A DNA stretch of 64,000 bases from Heloderma charlesbogerti (GCA_026122225.1 JANEZZ010002061.1:1364001-1428000), one strand, 5' to 3'. Counted from the first letter of the stretch, positions 1 to 10,507 are shown. Numbers and translations are program-made. Notes: a model not told the origin generated them from the letters alone.

Positions 1-40
1 AATGTGAAATTTGCCTTTTTTCACAGCAGCCACACCCTGA

Positions 41-451
41 GAGCATCTCTACACCAGCCTAAAATCCCGCATTTAAAACAGGGCTTTCTGCTTCCGTTTC
101 AAATGCAGGATCACCACATATTTGTCATATGGACTCCCTTTACACGTGCTTCCTCCCCCTCCCCCTTTCATCTTTATCTGAGTCTTCCATATGTTTCATT
201 ATACAGCCGCTAGATGGTGCTGTGGTCTAGCTCCTCTTATTGCAGCTTTTCCTCTTTTCACAGAGGGAACTCAAGCAGAACTCAAGCACTGTAATTTGAT
301 AGCTCATTATCTCCAATCTTAAAAAAATGGAATAAAGGTCTTTTAGTGCGGGAGATGCCCTGGAAGTTGACAACGTCATCTAAAGGAGCCACAAAGTTCC
401 ATGAAGAACCTATCTCAACAGCAGGATAAAAGCTCTGTGTAAAGAAGCCCT
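41..451 (+). mobile_element. Family A miniature element, copy 1
   Basis: About 410 bp, beginning GAGCATCTCTACACCAGCC and ending AAAGAAGCCCT. It matches two other copies in the window, one split by a Tc1 transposon (25240-27265) and one inverted (58585-58938). The ends are imperfect inverted repeats (AGGGC..TCTACAC against AGGGCTCCTTCACAC). No clear target duplication is visible here. It looks non-autonomous; a hAT-like origin is only a guess. Confidence 0.6.
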
Positions 452-545
452 GGGTCAACATTTTCATCAACCCCACGATCACTTTCTGGTCACTCGCCAC
501 CGCCACCACCTCAGATCCCACCATCATATATGTAAAGTTAGGATT

Positions 546-566
546 CACACACACACACACACACAA
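546..566 (+). repeat. (CA)n microsatellite
   Basis: A short run of CA dinucleotides, about ten units. Confidence 0.9.
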
Positions 567-589
567 TGTGCATCACTTACTTTGCTTAC

Positions 590-1830
590 ACTGACCTGCA
601 TTTGCCATTTAATCGCCATTTCCCCAGTTTGACGAGATCCTTTTGGAGCTCTTTGCTATCTCTTTTGGTTTTAACCACACTAAATTGGTGTTGTCAACAC
701 ACTTGGCCACCTCACTGCTGATCGCTACCTCCAGCTCATTTATGAACAAGTTAGAAAGCTTCCACTCTGGTCAGTTTTATGATCAAACGCTCTATGGCCC
801 AGTTATTTAGGGCATCTAGAAATATCACCTCTTTATTGTGACTGGCTGTACATTTATCCAGTCTAAGTACAGGTATCAAAAGTCACCCATTACTATAACA
901 CTTTTCCCTTTTGATGGCTCCCTGAATCTATTTATTTACTGTACCTTTAAACTGCCCAGTAACCAAAATTCTCTGGGCGGTGTACAATACATTTCATTCC
1001 CTATCTCAAGATCATTCTGAGCATTTTCGTCAAGGAGGTGATAACATATCCCCAGTTATTGAATTACTTCTGGAGCGTGGTATTGTCGCTCACAGCTCTT
1101 CTGTGAAGGAGACTGTCCCTTTTAGGTTTTCTAGCTTGTTTAACATTAATGCCCTCTTTGATGTACACAGTGACACCACTCCAGTAACACTTAGGGATGG
1201 CGGAGAAATCCGCCACGGACTCCAGTGAGGCCAGATTCTTTAGAATCAGGCCCCCCAGAGTCCGCAGCGGAACGGACTCCTCCCCTTCTGCCACCCCATG
1301 AAGGCCGGTCAGGACGGACCCTACCTGGCGCCAGCAGTTCCGGGTCTGTCGTCTTCGTCTCCATTCCGCAGCCATCCGCAGCAAAGAGCAGGGATGCAAA
1401 TGGCGTCCGCTATGCCATTTGCGTCCCTGCCCTTGGCTGTGATAGGCTACGTAAATATTTGCGTAACCTATCATGGCCAAGGGCAGGGATACAAATGGCG
1501 TCCGCTATGCCGGACGCCATTTGCGTGGCAGCGGCCAGAAGCCCGGCTGAGGATGGGCCTGGCCGGCAGCTCCGCGGACTCGCTGCAGAGTGGAGCTGAC
1601 CAGGGAGTATTCCAGGGGGAGGGAGGGATCACCTCCCCCCCCCTTGGACCCCTTCAGCAGACGGGTGAGTAAGTTTTGTACACCTCTAGTAACACTCTTC
1701 CTTGTCCTTCGTATAGAGTTTGTATCCAGAGATGCCTCTTCTTAGATGTCCGCTATGACACAAGCTTGCATCATCTAAAAATTATGCTTCTTGCCTCAGA
1801 ACTACTGTGTGCATTTATTATTCAACTAAA
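590..1830 (-). pseudogene. CR1-like LINE remnant, endonuclease and RT pieces
   Basis: Read on the minus strand, several decayed pieces resemble a CR1-type polyprotein. About 1060-1180, continuing past an inserted element at 1697, encodes an endonuclease-like segment (GVTVYIKEGINV). About 830-900 has VIVMGDF, matching the GDFN endonuclease motif. About 600-760 has FINELEVAISSEVAKCVDNTN, matching the CR1 palm region where functional copies have ADDTK. Stops and deletions show it is dead. The order, endonuclease then RT, fits the minus orientation. Confidence 0.6.
1192..1688. mobile_element. hAT-type non-autonomous element with chained hairpins, perfect 8-bp TSD
   Basis: 497 bp, starting TAGGGATGG and ending ACACCTCTA, flanked by perfect direct repeats GTAACACT at 1184-1191 and 1689-1696. 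An 8-bp duplication and TAGGG-type ends are hallmarks of hAT elements. The centre (about 1390-1530) is three successive inverted repeats, including a stem around TAGGCTACGTAAATATTTGC. It is GC-rich compared with its flanks and has no transposase. It interrupts the CR1-like remnant. A related copy is at 57619-58481. Confidence 0.85.
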
Positions 1831-1841
1831 ACACGGAGGAG

Positions 1842-1967
1842 GGGACTTGTGGCCCTCCAGGTGTTTTGGCCTACAACTCCCATCACCTTAGCCAGCATAG
1901 ACAATGGTGAGGGATGATGGGAGTTGTAGGCCAAAACATCTCGAGGGCCACAAGTTGCCTATCCCTG
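1842..1967. repeat. Foldback repeat FB1, copy 1
   Basis: A hairpin-forming unit whose left arm contains GGCCTACAACTCCCATCA and whose right arm is its near inverse (TGATGGGAGTTGTAGGCC), bounded by GTGGCCCTCCAG and its complement. At least twelve relatives occur in the window. Confidence 0.85.
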
Positions 1968-2561
1968 AACTAAAACTAATTAACTACAATTTTTGAGAGT
2001 GGATAATATCATTATATAGTTTAGTCACTAGGTGGCACGAGTCTTAGTTGTATTTGGGTGGAATCAGGAGTTTCTTGTTACTCTGTTCTCCGTTAAGGAA
2101 GACAAGAAAGTTCTTGTATTGCTTCCTGATTGGTGTGTCCTCTAAGCCTTCCATGACAAAGTAGAACTATCTCCCAATTGATTGACAGTGCTTCCGTACA
2201 GCTTTAGCTGGTGGATTTTCATCCACCAAGTGTGTGCATGACAAGCGTGTGCATGAGTGAACGTAAGAATTTGCTGATTTTGTTTTAAATATCTTTTAAT
2301 TACAACGCCAGTTCAGACATTTCTTTCAGCAGCTCTCCCTACTCCTGGGAACGTGGAGTTACCTACTCATGAAAGAATGCTACGTGCAAGCCAGAAGCTT
2401 TTGGGTCTCCTGCAGTAATTACTTTGGCAATTCAGTTACATAATCAATACATCAGCACCATCCAATACGTACTCAGACTTCACCTTAGGCACTATGGTGG
2501 CCAGAGGCAAAAGAGGTCAGGATTGCTGCATCTTTAATAGTTACGTAGAAGGAGGAATTTC

Positions 2562-3187
2562 CTGCCACCACCACCAGGCCTTCCTTGTGGACTTCTGCCT
2601 GGCAGACCGCCAGTCCCTGCAGGACCAGGCCCCCAGGTACCGAGCCAGCTGTGCTGCTCCACCTGCCCCTCCCTGGAGGGGCTACATAAACTGGCTGGCT
2701 GAGGTGGCCTGGGAGAGCCAGGGCCTGCAGGAGAAGCCACCACCACCACCACCGGGGAAGAGGCGTGCTTGCCGCCGCTGGGCCTGCTGCTGCCGCCGCT
2801 GGGCCTGCTGCTGCCGCCGCTGGGCCTGCTGCTGCCGCCGCTGGGCCTGCTGCTGCCGCCGCTGGGCCTGCTGCTGCCGCCGCTGGGCCTGCTGCTGCTG
2901 CCGCTGCCACCACCACCAGGCCTTCCTTGTGGACTTCTGCCTGGCAGACCGCCAGTCCCTGCAGGACCAGGCCCCCAGGTACCGAGCCAGCTGTGCTGCT
3001 CCACCTGCCCCTCCCTGGAGGGGCTACATAAGCTGGCTGGCTGAGGTGGCCTGGGAGAGCCAGGGCCTGCAGGAGAAGCCACCACCACCACCACCGGGGA
3101 AGAGGCGTGCTTGCCGCCGCTGGGCCTGCTGCCGCCGTCGCCGCTACCACCGCCACCAGGCCTTCCCTGTGGACTCCTGCCTGGCAT
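2562..3187 (+). repeat. Tandem 5' monomers of the L2-like LINE, with nested 21-bp repeats
   Basis: Two and a bit copies of a unit beginning CACCACCACCAGGCCTTCC: starts at about 2568, 2909 and 3150. The first unit is about 342 bp, the second about 242 bp. The difference is mainly the number of 21-bp CTGCTGCCGCCGCTGGGCCTG units (six at about 2771-2896, two or fewer in the second). The tract is GC-rich and stays open in several frames on both strands, a by-product of the repeat length being a multiple of three. It sits where a LINE 5'UTR promoter belongs. Confidence 0.85.
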
Positions 3188-3464
3188 TTTTAAGGGGATT
3201 TTAATTGTTTTGTTTGTTTGTTTTATTTTGTTGGGGGGGGGGGTTGTTGTGTTTTTAGGGGTGGATAGCCTGCCTGATAGGCGGGAGCGAGGGGGCATGT
3301 GTCCACCTGATGGAGGCAGTGGGGGGAGTGTTGGGGGCCAGAACATGCCGAGGCTGGGCGGCAGGCGCTGGCGGAGCGCTAGGGGCAGGCCATGCCAGGT
3401 AAGGGGAACAAGGGAGAGATGTGTAGTATCTGTCCCCTGCTCCGGGCCTGTCCAGAGCCAAAGG

Positions 3465-4664
3465 ATGGCTGGGGGAGGCGTGACCCCATCTTCTGGCCTT
3501 CGTTTGCTGCTCTGCAATGCCAGGTCTGTTACCCAGAAAACCTCCCTCATCCATGACATGATCCTGGATGAGGGTGCAGACCTGGCATGTATTACGGAGA
3601 CTTGGCTGGCCGAGGCTGCTGCTCCAACCCTTGCAGCCATGTGTCCAGCTGGATTTTCGTATGCACAGCAGCCGAGGGCTGGGGATCGGGGAGGGGGAGT
3701 GGCTGTTATCTACCGAGAGTCCTTGGTCTTCACCAGACCCCCTCTCCGGGAGACCAAGGTTGTTGAGTGCATGTACTGGAGGTTGGGCCCGAAGGGCAGT
3801 CTGGGGATTCTGCTCGTGTACCGTCCACCCCGCTGCACGACTGACTCCCTGGCCGAGGTGCTTGAGGTGGTCTCTGATGTGCGTGTACAGTCCCCTAACT
3901 TACTGGTGTTGGGGGACTTCAACGTACATTCGGAGGCCATCCTCACAGGAGCACCTCGGGACTTCATGGAGACCATGGCCTCCTGGGAGCTGCACCATAT
4001 TCTAACTGGGCCCACCCATGTAGCCGGTCATGCACTAGACCTTGTGTTTGTTTCTGGAGAAGCGGGGAGTGATCTGGAAGTCGGGGGTATATCCACCACC
4101 CCCTTGTCATGGTCAGATCACTATCTGGTGATGTTGGACTTCTCGGTTCCACAACCCCTCCGCAGGGGTGGAGGACCCATTAAAATGGTCCGCCCCAGGC
4201 GTCTTATGGATCCAAATGGATTCCTGAACGCGCTTGGGGATTCTCTGGGGCATGCCAACGGCCACTCGGTCGAGACCCTGGTGGGTGGCTGGAATGCCGC
4301 AATTACTGGGGCATTAGATTGGGTGGCTCCGAAACGCCCTCTCCCCCTGAACGGGGCTCGGACTGCACCATGGTTCAATCCGCGGTTACGAGCTCTGAAA
4401 CAGGAGGTGAGACAGCTAGAGCGCCGGTGGCGGAAGTCTCGCTCCAAAGTCGATCAGACACGGGCTAGAGCTATATCTTCAGCCTATCACGTGGCGGTGA
4501 AGGCAGCAAAAAAGGAATATTATGCTGCCTCCATCGCGTCTGCAGAGTGCTGCCCCAGGAGGCTGTTCCAAGTGGTCCGGAGCCTGGTCGGTCCTGTGGC
4601 TCCGGAACCACTGGAGCATTCTAAGGCCTCCTTGCCTTGCTTTGGCAAGGCACTTTGCAGATAA
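3465..4664 (+). pseudogene. L2-like LINE endonuclease part of the polyprotein
   Basis: Codes for an APE-type endonuclease that nicks target DNA to start reverse transcription. Motifs visible in order: CNARS, ITETWL, VYRPP, VLGDFNVH, HALDLVF and SWSDHYLV, so the domain looks complete. The frame is open further upstream into the monomer region; the Met at 3465, just before the first motif, and one at 3297 are the plausible starts. A frameshift between about 4600 and 4640 ends the frame at 4664, while the RT continues in another frame from sequence overlapping at 4522. In an active element these would be one protein. Confidence 0.85.
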
Positions 4665-6324
4665 AATTGATCAGATTAGGTGTGTTAATCTGCACACTGT
4701 AGATACAGTTAGTGAGCAAGAGGCGGCCTGTGGCAAACCGGTTTTGTGGGATCGGTTCCAGCTTCTTCCTCCTGATGAAGTGGACAAGGTGCTTTCATCT
4801 GTAAGGCCAACCACCTGCTTACTTGATCCTTGCCCATCTTGGCTCATTATGAGCTGCAGAGAGAGACTGGGTGAGGGGATCAAGGCGGTGGTGAACGCCT
4901 CCCTTGAGGAGGGAGTGATGCCATCAGCCCGCAAGGAGGCAGTGATAAGACCGCTCTTAAAGAAGCCCTCCTTGGATCCTCAAGTTCTGAACAACTTTCG
5001 CCCAGTCTCAAATCTGCCATTTTGGGGCAAGGTGATTGAGCGGGTGGTGGCGGTGCAGTTGAAGGCACACTTGGAAGAAACTGATTATCTAGACCCATTT
5101 CAGTCGGGCTTCAGGCCTGGGCATGGGACAGAAACGGCCTTGGTCGCCTTGGTGGATGATATGAGGAGGGCTCTGGATAGGGGTGAATGCTCCTTCCTTG
5201 TTCTCCTCGACCTCTCAGCGGCTTTTGATACCGTTGACCACGGTATCCTCCTGGACCGCCTGGAGGGGTTGGGCATTGGAGACACTGTATTGCGGTGGTT
5301 CCGGTCCTTCCTCTCCGGCAGGTACCAGAGGGTAGCACTGGGAGAGGAGGTTTCGGACCCGTGGCCACTTACTTGTGGGGTGCCACAGGGTTCCATCCTC
5401 TCCCCGATGCTATTTAACATCTATGTGAAGCCACTGGGGGCTATCATCAGGAGGTTTGGGGTGCAGTGTCATCAATATGCGGATCACATGCAGCTCTACC
5501 TCTCATTCAAATCTTCACCAAGGTTGGCCATAGAATCCCTGTCCAAATGTCTGGAGACGGTGAGTGGCTGGATGGGGAGGAATAAGCTGAAGCTCAACCC
5601 TGACAAGACCGAGGTACTTTTGGTGGGAGACAAGAGGAGGCTGGGGGATGTTGACCTGGTGTTGAATGGGGTACGGCTACCCTTGAAAGACCAGGTCCGC
5701 AGCCTGGGGGTCATTTTGGACTCCCAGCTGTCCATGGAGGCTCAGGTGTCAGCTGTGAGCCGGACAGCGCTGTATCAACTCCATCTGATACGGCGGCTGC
5801 GCCCCTTCCTTCCCGACCATCTGCTCCCATTGGTAATACATGCCCTGGTCTCCTCTCGTTTAGACTACTGTAATGCGCTCTATGTGGGGTTACCCTTGAA
5901 GACGGTTCGGAAACTGCAGCTGGTACAGAACGTGGCGGCTCACCTGATTAAAGGCAGCCGCCGGCGAGATCACATCACTCCAGTGCTGAAGGAGTTGCAC
6001 TGGTTACCAGTTGTTTTCCGGGCCAAATTCAAGGTGTTGGTTTTGACCTTTAAAACCCTATATGGTTCCGGCCCAGCCTATCTTAAGGAGCGCCTCCAGC
6101 AACACCAGACAGGCCGCTTAACAAGATCAGCCTCGGATGGCCTTCTCTCTGTCCCATCAGCCAGGACAGCTAGACTGGTGGGGACGAGGGAGAGGGCCTT
6201 CTCTATGGTGGCCCCCACTCTGTGGAACTCCCTCCCTAGGGAACTCTGTCATGCCCCCTCTTTAATGAGCTTCCATCATGCATTAAAAACGTGGTTGTTC
6301 AGGCAGGCATTTGGGGTGGGTTAG
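4522..6324 (+). pseudogene. L2-like LINE reverse transcriptase part, active site altered
   Basis: Encodes the RT domain (LKEAVIRPLLKK-type entry, FRPVSNLPFWGKVIER, FQSGFRPGHGTETAL, LLDLSAAFDTVDH, GVPQGSILSPMLFN) and the C-terminal region ending LFRQAFGVG. The catalytic box reads YADH (5476-5487) where L2 elements have YADD, as the second copy in this window does. The second metal-binding aspartate is therefore lost and the enzyme should be dead. The reading frame is otherwise open to its stop, which suggests fairly recent loss. Confidence 0.9.
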
Positions 6325-6657
6325 GGTATTTTAAAAAAAAAAATTTATGGTAAAATTTTATTGTTTTAAATTGTTTTATGGTGGGTTGTACATCGCCCAG
6401 AGTGGCTGGGTGACCAGTCAGATGGGCGATTAATAAATTTAATAAATAAATAAATAAGGAGGAATTTCAGCTGGTATCACATGTATGTCCTGGCCTTTTT
6501 TGCATCTGGCCACCCAACTAGGTACTGAGAAGTCTATAAGTTCCTAAAGTAAAAGAAGTGTGTGTGTGTTGTTGTTTTAGAAAACCCCAACGGCCTGTGA
6601 GCTTGAAGGATTACTGGAATGTTTATAGCAGTTGAGCCTATAAAGATAAGACATTTA

Positions 6658-7108
6658 GAGAGCAATCCTGTGGCCACTAGACACTGTCTAGAGGGCCATA
6701 GGATATGCTCATTTTCAGGAACTGACCTTGGAGCCTGTGCTCTGAGGTCAGTTCCCGGAAAACTGACTGCCCCCCTCGTCCGCGTTCCCTTGGAGGCAGC
6801 GCAGAGAAGCCTCATCCTCCACACTCGTATGAGGAGCGCAGAGGGACTGAAAAAGGGCGGGGCTGGGGGGCGTTCTGGGGTGGGGAGAGCGGAGCTGCAC
6901 GTACAACACATCCAATGTGTCGTGCGGCAGCTTCCTCTCCTGGTCAGCCACCCTGCCATTAGACAGCCAAAAATGGCTGTCTAGCGAAAAATAGCAAGGC
7001 AGGAGAGGCGCAGAGGGAACGATCCCCCTGTGCCTCTCCAGCCTTGCTTTGGATAGGCGGTCACCTCCAAGGTCGGAGGCAGCCAACTATCTAGTTAGGA
7101 TTGCTCCC
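6658..7108. mobile_element. GC-rich miniature element (MITE3) with TTA target
   Basis: 451 bp, starting GAGAGCAATCCTGTGG and ending AGGATTGCTCCC, flanked by TTA at 6655-6657 and 7109-7111. A TTA duplication suggests the PIF/Harbinger group. The interior is GC-rich with further inverted repeats (for example AGACAGCCAAAAATGGCTGTCT). A diverged copy is at 53762-54113. Confidence 0.65.
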
Positions 7109-7111
7109 TTA

Positions 7112-7395
7112 GGGTGCAATCCTACGCATGTTTAGACATGGCTGGCTGGGGAATGCTGGGAGTTGTAGGCCTTTTTCTGTCTAGCCATGCATAGGATTGT
7201 ATCCTTGAGGTGCAATCCTATGCATGTTTAGACATGGCTGGCTGGGGAATGCTGGACGTTGTAGGACCTTTTTGTCTAAACATGCATAGGATTGCATCCT
7301 TAGGGTGCAATCCTATGTATGCTTATACCTGGCTGGCTGGGGAATGCTGGGAGTTGTAGGACTTTTTTCTGTCTCAACATGCGTACGATTGCACC
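7112..7395. mobile_element. Three tandem palindromic miniature elements (P1 family)
   Basis: Units 7112-7204, 7208-7299 and 7303-7395, each about 93 bp, start GGTGCAATCCTATGCATG and end with the near inverse (CATAGGATTGCACC). They are separated by TTG (7205-7207) and TTA (7300-7302), and the first abuts the TTA of the preceding element. Each carries GGGGAATGCTGGGAGTTGTA in the loop region. Single diverged copies are at 19836-19953 and 57487-57583. Confidence 0.8.
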
Positions 7396-7876
7396 TGTAG
7401 AGTAACTAACCTCATTGTCTGAAGAGGCTGAGTTCCTTATCTCTCCCTCCCCAGGGAATGTTAGAAGCTGGGGATAGACTGCAAAATTGTGTTGCAGGTC
7501 TCTGTTGGTTTAGTTACTTAAAGGCAGCATGTGCTTCAGGTCAGTTCAACCAGGTTCCAAACCAAAGAATCAAGGATGAAGTGTGCCTGCCTGCCTGCTG
7601 CTGAACCCCTTAGTTGCAACCTCTGCAGATGAAATGGCTCTCAACAGGCATTGCGGACGGTTTCTATGGCTCTTGTAAAGGCTTTCTGTTTTAATGAAGT
7701 CACTGCTTCATGATTCCAGAGAGTCCTCTATTGCAAATGGAAGAGACGTATATACACTCCCCCTTTAAACAAGCAGCCACGTGCGTAAAAACAGTCCTGA
7801 CCCTTCTGTGGTTTATTAACACTTCAGAAGGATCACATGCAAGGGCCCAGTATTTAAACATCTCTATACCGGCCTT
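7396..7876. other. No gene or recognised repeat
   Basis: I see no supported feature in this stretch. Confidence 0.4.
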
Positions 7877-8010
7877 AACCCAATGTGGTGCCCTCCAGAT
7901 GGTTTGGACTAAACTCCCATCATCCCCAGCCAGCACGGCCAATGGTCAGGGATGATGGGAGTTGCAGTCCAAAGCATGTGGAGGGCACCAGGTTGGGGAA
8001 GACTGCTGTA
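7877..8010. repeat. Foldback repeat FB1, copy 2
   Basis: Arms AATGTGGTGCCCTCCAGATG and CATGTGGAGGGCACCAGGTT with the central TGGGAGTTGCAGTCC motif. Confidence 0.85.
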
Positions 8011-8016
8011 TACGAA

Positions 8017-9055
8017 TCCATAGTATGACCACACTTGGAATCCTGTGCACAGTTCTGGTCGCTGCACCTTAAAATGCACACTGTAGAGCTGGAAAAGGTG
8101 CAGGAAAGGGCAACCAGAACGATCAGGAGGCGGGAGCAAGTCCCTCATGAGCAAACATTACAATAAGAACATAAGAAGAGCCCCGCTGGATCAGACCAAG
8201 GGTCCATCTAGTCCAGCATTCTGTTCATGCAGTGGCCAACCAGCCGCCCACGGGAAACCCACAAGCAGAGCATGGGTGAGACAGCACTCATTTTCTTGCT
8301 CAACAATGTCGTCTTTTTTTTAGGTGTGGTGACCAGAACTGTACACAGTATTCCAAGTATGGTCACACCATAGATTTGTATAAGGGCAGTACAATCTTGG
8401 CAGTTTTATTCTCAGTTCCTTTCCTAATTATGCCTAACATGGAGTTTGCCCGTTTTTTAAAGCAGCCGCACACTGGTTTGACATTTTCATTGAGTTGTCC
8501 ACCACAACCCCCTTTCCTGGTCAGTCACATTACAATGTAGGGGGCTACTTGGTTTAGAAAAAAAGTTAGGAGGGGAGAGATACGATAGAAGTGGATAAAA
8601 TTATGCATGGTGTGGAGAAAGTGGATGGGGAGAATTTTTCTCCCCCTCAGTACTAGAACCCGGGGTCATCCAATGAAGCTTAACGGTTGGAGATTCAGGG
8701 CAGGCAAAAGGAAGGACTTATTCACAGAGAGCAGAATTAAACGATGGAATTAACTACCACAAGATGTAGCAATGGCCACCAACTTGGGCAGGTTTTGAAA
8801 GGGATAAGACAAATTCATTGAGGATAAAGCCATCAGTGGCTACTAGTCATGATGGCTATATATTACCCCCAGTACCAAAGTCAGCATAGCTCAGAATGCC
8901 AGTTTTTTTTGGGGGGGGACAACAGGGGAAGAGGGCTACTGCCTTCATGTCCTGTTTATGGACTTCCCAGAGGCAGCTGGTTGGCCACAGAGGGAAACAC
9001 GGCACTAGATCAGATAGGCCTTTGCTCTGACCAGCATGGCTCTGGTTCTTGTTAA
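8017..9055. mobile_element. Mosaic of CR1-like LINE fragments in both orientations
   Basis: 8017-8160 (+) translates to a CR1-like tail (HLES.AQFWSLHLK..VELEKVQERATR). 8162-8300 and about 8318-8520 (-) are the same family's 3' end and C-terminal region reversed. 8525-9055 (+) is again the C-terminal region and 3'UTR, ending near AGGCAGCTGGTTGGCCAC. The rearranged order implies independent insertions or an inversion. All frames are broken. Confidence 0.65.
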
Positions 9056-10068
9056 CCTACAGTGGAAAGGAAGAATTATGCCAGCTCAGTCCTGCATGAC
9101 ACATGTTCATGTAAGTTTTTTCCTGCTTCTCATATATTTGTGCCTCCATACAGGAACATGTGGGCATGGAAAGGGCGGGACGGGGATTCCCTAACTTGAA
9201 GAGACCTCCAACGTTTATCCTAAGGTCATGGGGGCCTCAGAATGACCCCCCTTTGCCTCCCCATAACCCCCTTCCCAATTGTGTGGGCTGGGATTCGCAT
9301 GTGCTGCATGCTGCTCTCTCTCACCGGGGAAGAATACCTGCCAATATAAAGGTACACGCAGCACGGCCTTGGCCCAACAGGGCCGTAGGTCTGTGTGGTG
9401 GAAGGCAACGGAGGAGCTTGGGAGTTGCTTCACTTTAGCCTGTCAAGAGCCTCCATGATGGGTTTGGAGCCTATGAAGCGCTCACAGGGCTGGCCGCACA
9501 TTTCAGGGGTCCCTCGGTGGGCCTCTTCCTACCCCAGGAAGCCTACAGTTGTGGGCTTACCTGGTGGCAGTGGAAGCAGCAACGAGACATCCTTTTCAAT
9601 TTCTCACAATGCCCTTGTGTAACATCACTCTGGTGCGTAGTGGGAAATATAAAATGGTGGTTTGATGACTGAGCCACTCAGCTTGGGGTGCCCAGAGCAG
9701 GCCTCAGTGCTGATGGAGCCTGCTGGGGCTTGGGGTTGAGTCCTGGCAGTTACCCAAGGATGCTGTGTGCTGGCGCCAGGTCTGGGCTGACATTCCTTTC
9801 ACCCTTAAACCCAGCTCATGGGCTTGCTGTATTCATCCCCCAAGTCCAAGACAAGCACCCATGGGGACTTCAAGGGTCAAAGTGGAGAAGCAAGCTTATC
9901 TTGTCACCCTTGGGCCCCAAAGCTGTGACGAGTTGTGGGTGAAGAGACTCAGAGGAAGCCTGCCACTGCCTCAAGAGCTTGCCAGAAGCAGTGCTGAATC
10001 CGCCAGGTTCCCCTCGCCAACAGGTGAGGAACATGGAGGAAAGAGAACAGAGGACACACTCATGGCTG
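9056..10068. other. No gene or recognised repeat
   Basis: About 1 kb of moderately GC-rich sequence with scattered short open frames. None has a recognisable domain or codon pattern that would support a gene. Confidence 0.4.
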
Positions 10069-10258
10069 GCGGGACTGTAGCTCAATGGTAGAGCACCAGC
10101 TTTACATGCAGAGGGTCCCAGGTTCGATCCCCGGCATCTCCAGGCAGGGCTGAAAAAACTCCTGCCTGAAACCCTGGAGAGCCACAGCCATTAGTGTTGA
10201 CTACTGAGCTAGAGGGACCAAGGGTCTGACTCGGTGTAAGGCAGCTTCCTATGTTTCC
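10069..10258 (+). mobile_element. tRNA-derived SINE with CR1-like tail, copy 1
   Basis: The head has RNA polymerase III boxes: A box TAGCTCAATGGTAGAGC and B box GGTTCGATCCC. The body follows, then the tail GACCAAGGGTCTGACTCGG..GCAGCTTCCTATGT. The same tail (TAGATGGACC..TTGGTCTGAT) ends the CR1-like LINEs of this window, which would supply the reverse transcriptase. It is not a functional tRNA gene. Confidence 0.85.
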
Positions 10259-10350
10259 AAAATGGTGCCCCTACTTGCAGTCTGAAGTGGTATAGTTCTA
10301 CTCTACAGCCTCATTCAGCTGCCCATGTAGCCAAAGTGGTCCACTGCAGC

Positions 10351-10480
10351 TTTCCCCAATGTAGCACCCTCCAGATGTTTTGGACTTCAACTCCCATTGG
10401 CCCCAGCCAGCATGGCCAATAGTCAGGAATGCTGGGAATTGTAGTCCAAAACATCTGGAGGGCACGAGGTTGGGGAAGAC
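10351..10480. repeat. Foldback repeat FB1, copy 3
   Basis: Arms CCTCCAGATGTTTTGGACTT and its near inverse AGTCCAAAACATCTGGAGG. Confidence 0.88.
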
Positions 10481-10507
10481 TGCCTGTTGCCTCTGAATAC
10501 GGAAGTT

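Larger units (their letters stand above)
2549..6468 (+). mobile_element. L2-like LINE, apparently complete, with 13-bp target duplication
   Basis: The element body (2562-6455) is flanked by direct repeats AAGGAGGAATTTC at 2549-2561 and 6456-6468. In order it holds a GC-rich tandem-repeat 5' region, an endonuclease reading frame, a reverse transcriptase reading frame, and a 3' end of (AATAA)-type short tandem units typical of L2-clade LINEs. The protein is of the L2 type, with LLDLSAAFDTVDH and GVPQGSILSPMLFNIY motifs. A second, 5'-truncated copy lies at 34212-35863 and is only a few per cent different by eye. This copy is disabled by a frameshift and an altered RT active site. Confidence 0.9.

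Noticed and set aside
1225..1672. Overlapping coding frames in a GC-rich block, possibly a CpG-island first exon
   Set aside because: The block is exactly bounded by hAT-type ends and an 8-bp duplication and made of hairpins; no protein domain.
2485..3640. Long open frames on both strands over the GC-rich tandem repeats (proline/alanine/arginine-rich proteins)
   Set aside because: They arise from 21-bp units divisible by three inside a LINE 5' region; no domain, and the target duplication shows that they belong to the LINE.
10071..10145. tRNA gene
   Set aside because: The polymerase III boxes are present, but the sequence continues into a SINE body and tail, and sister copies at 10508, 14013 and 15765 have the same extension.
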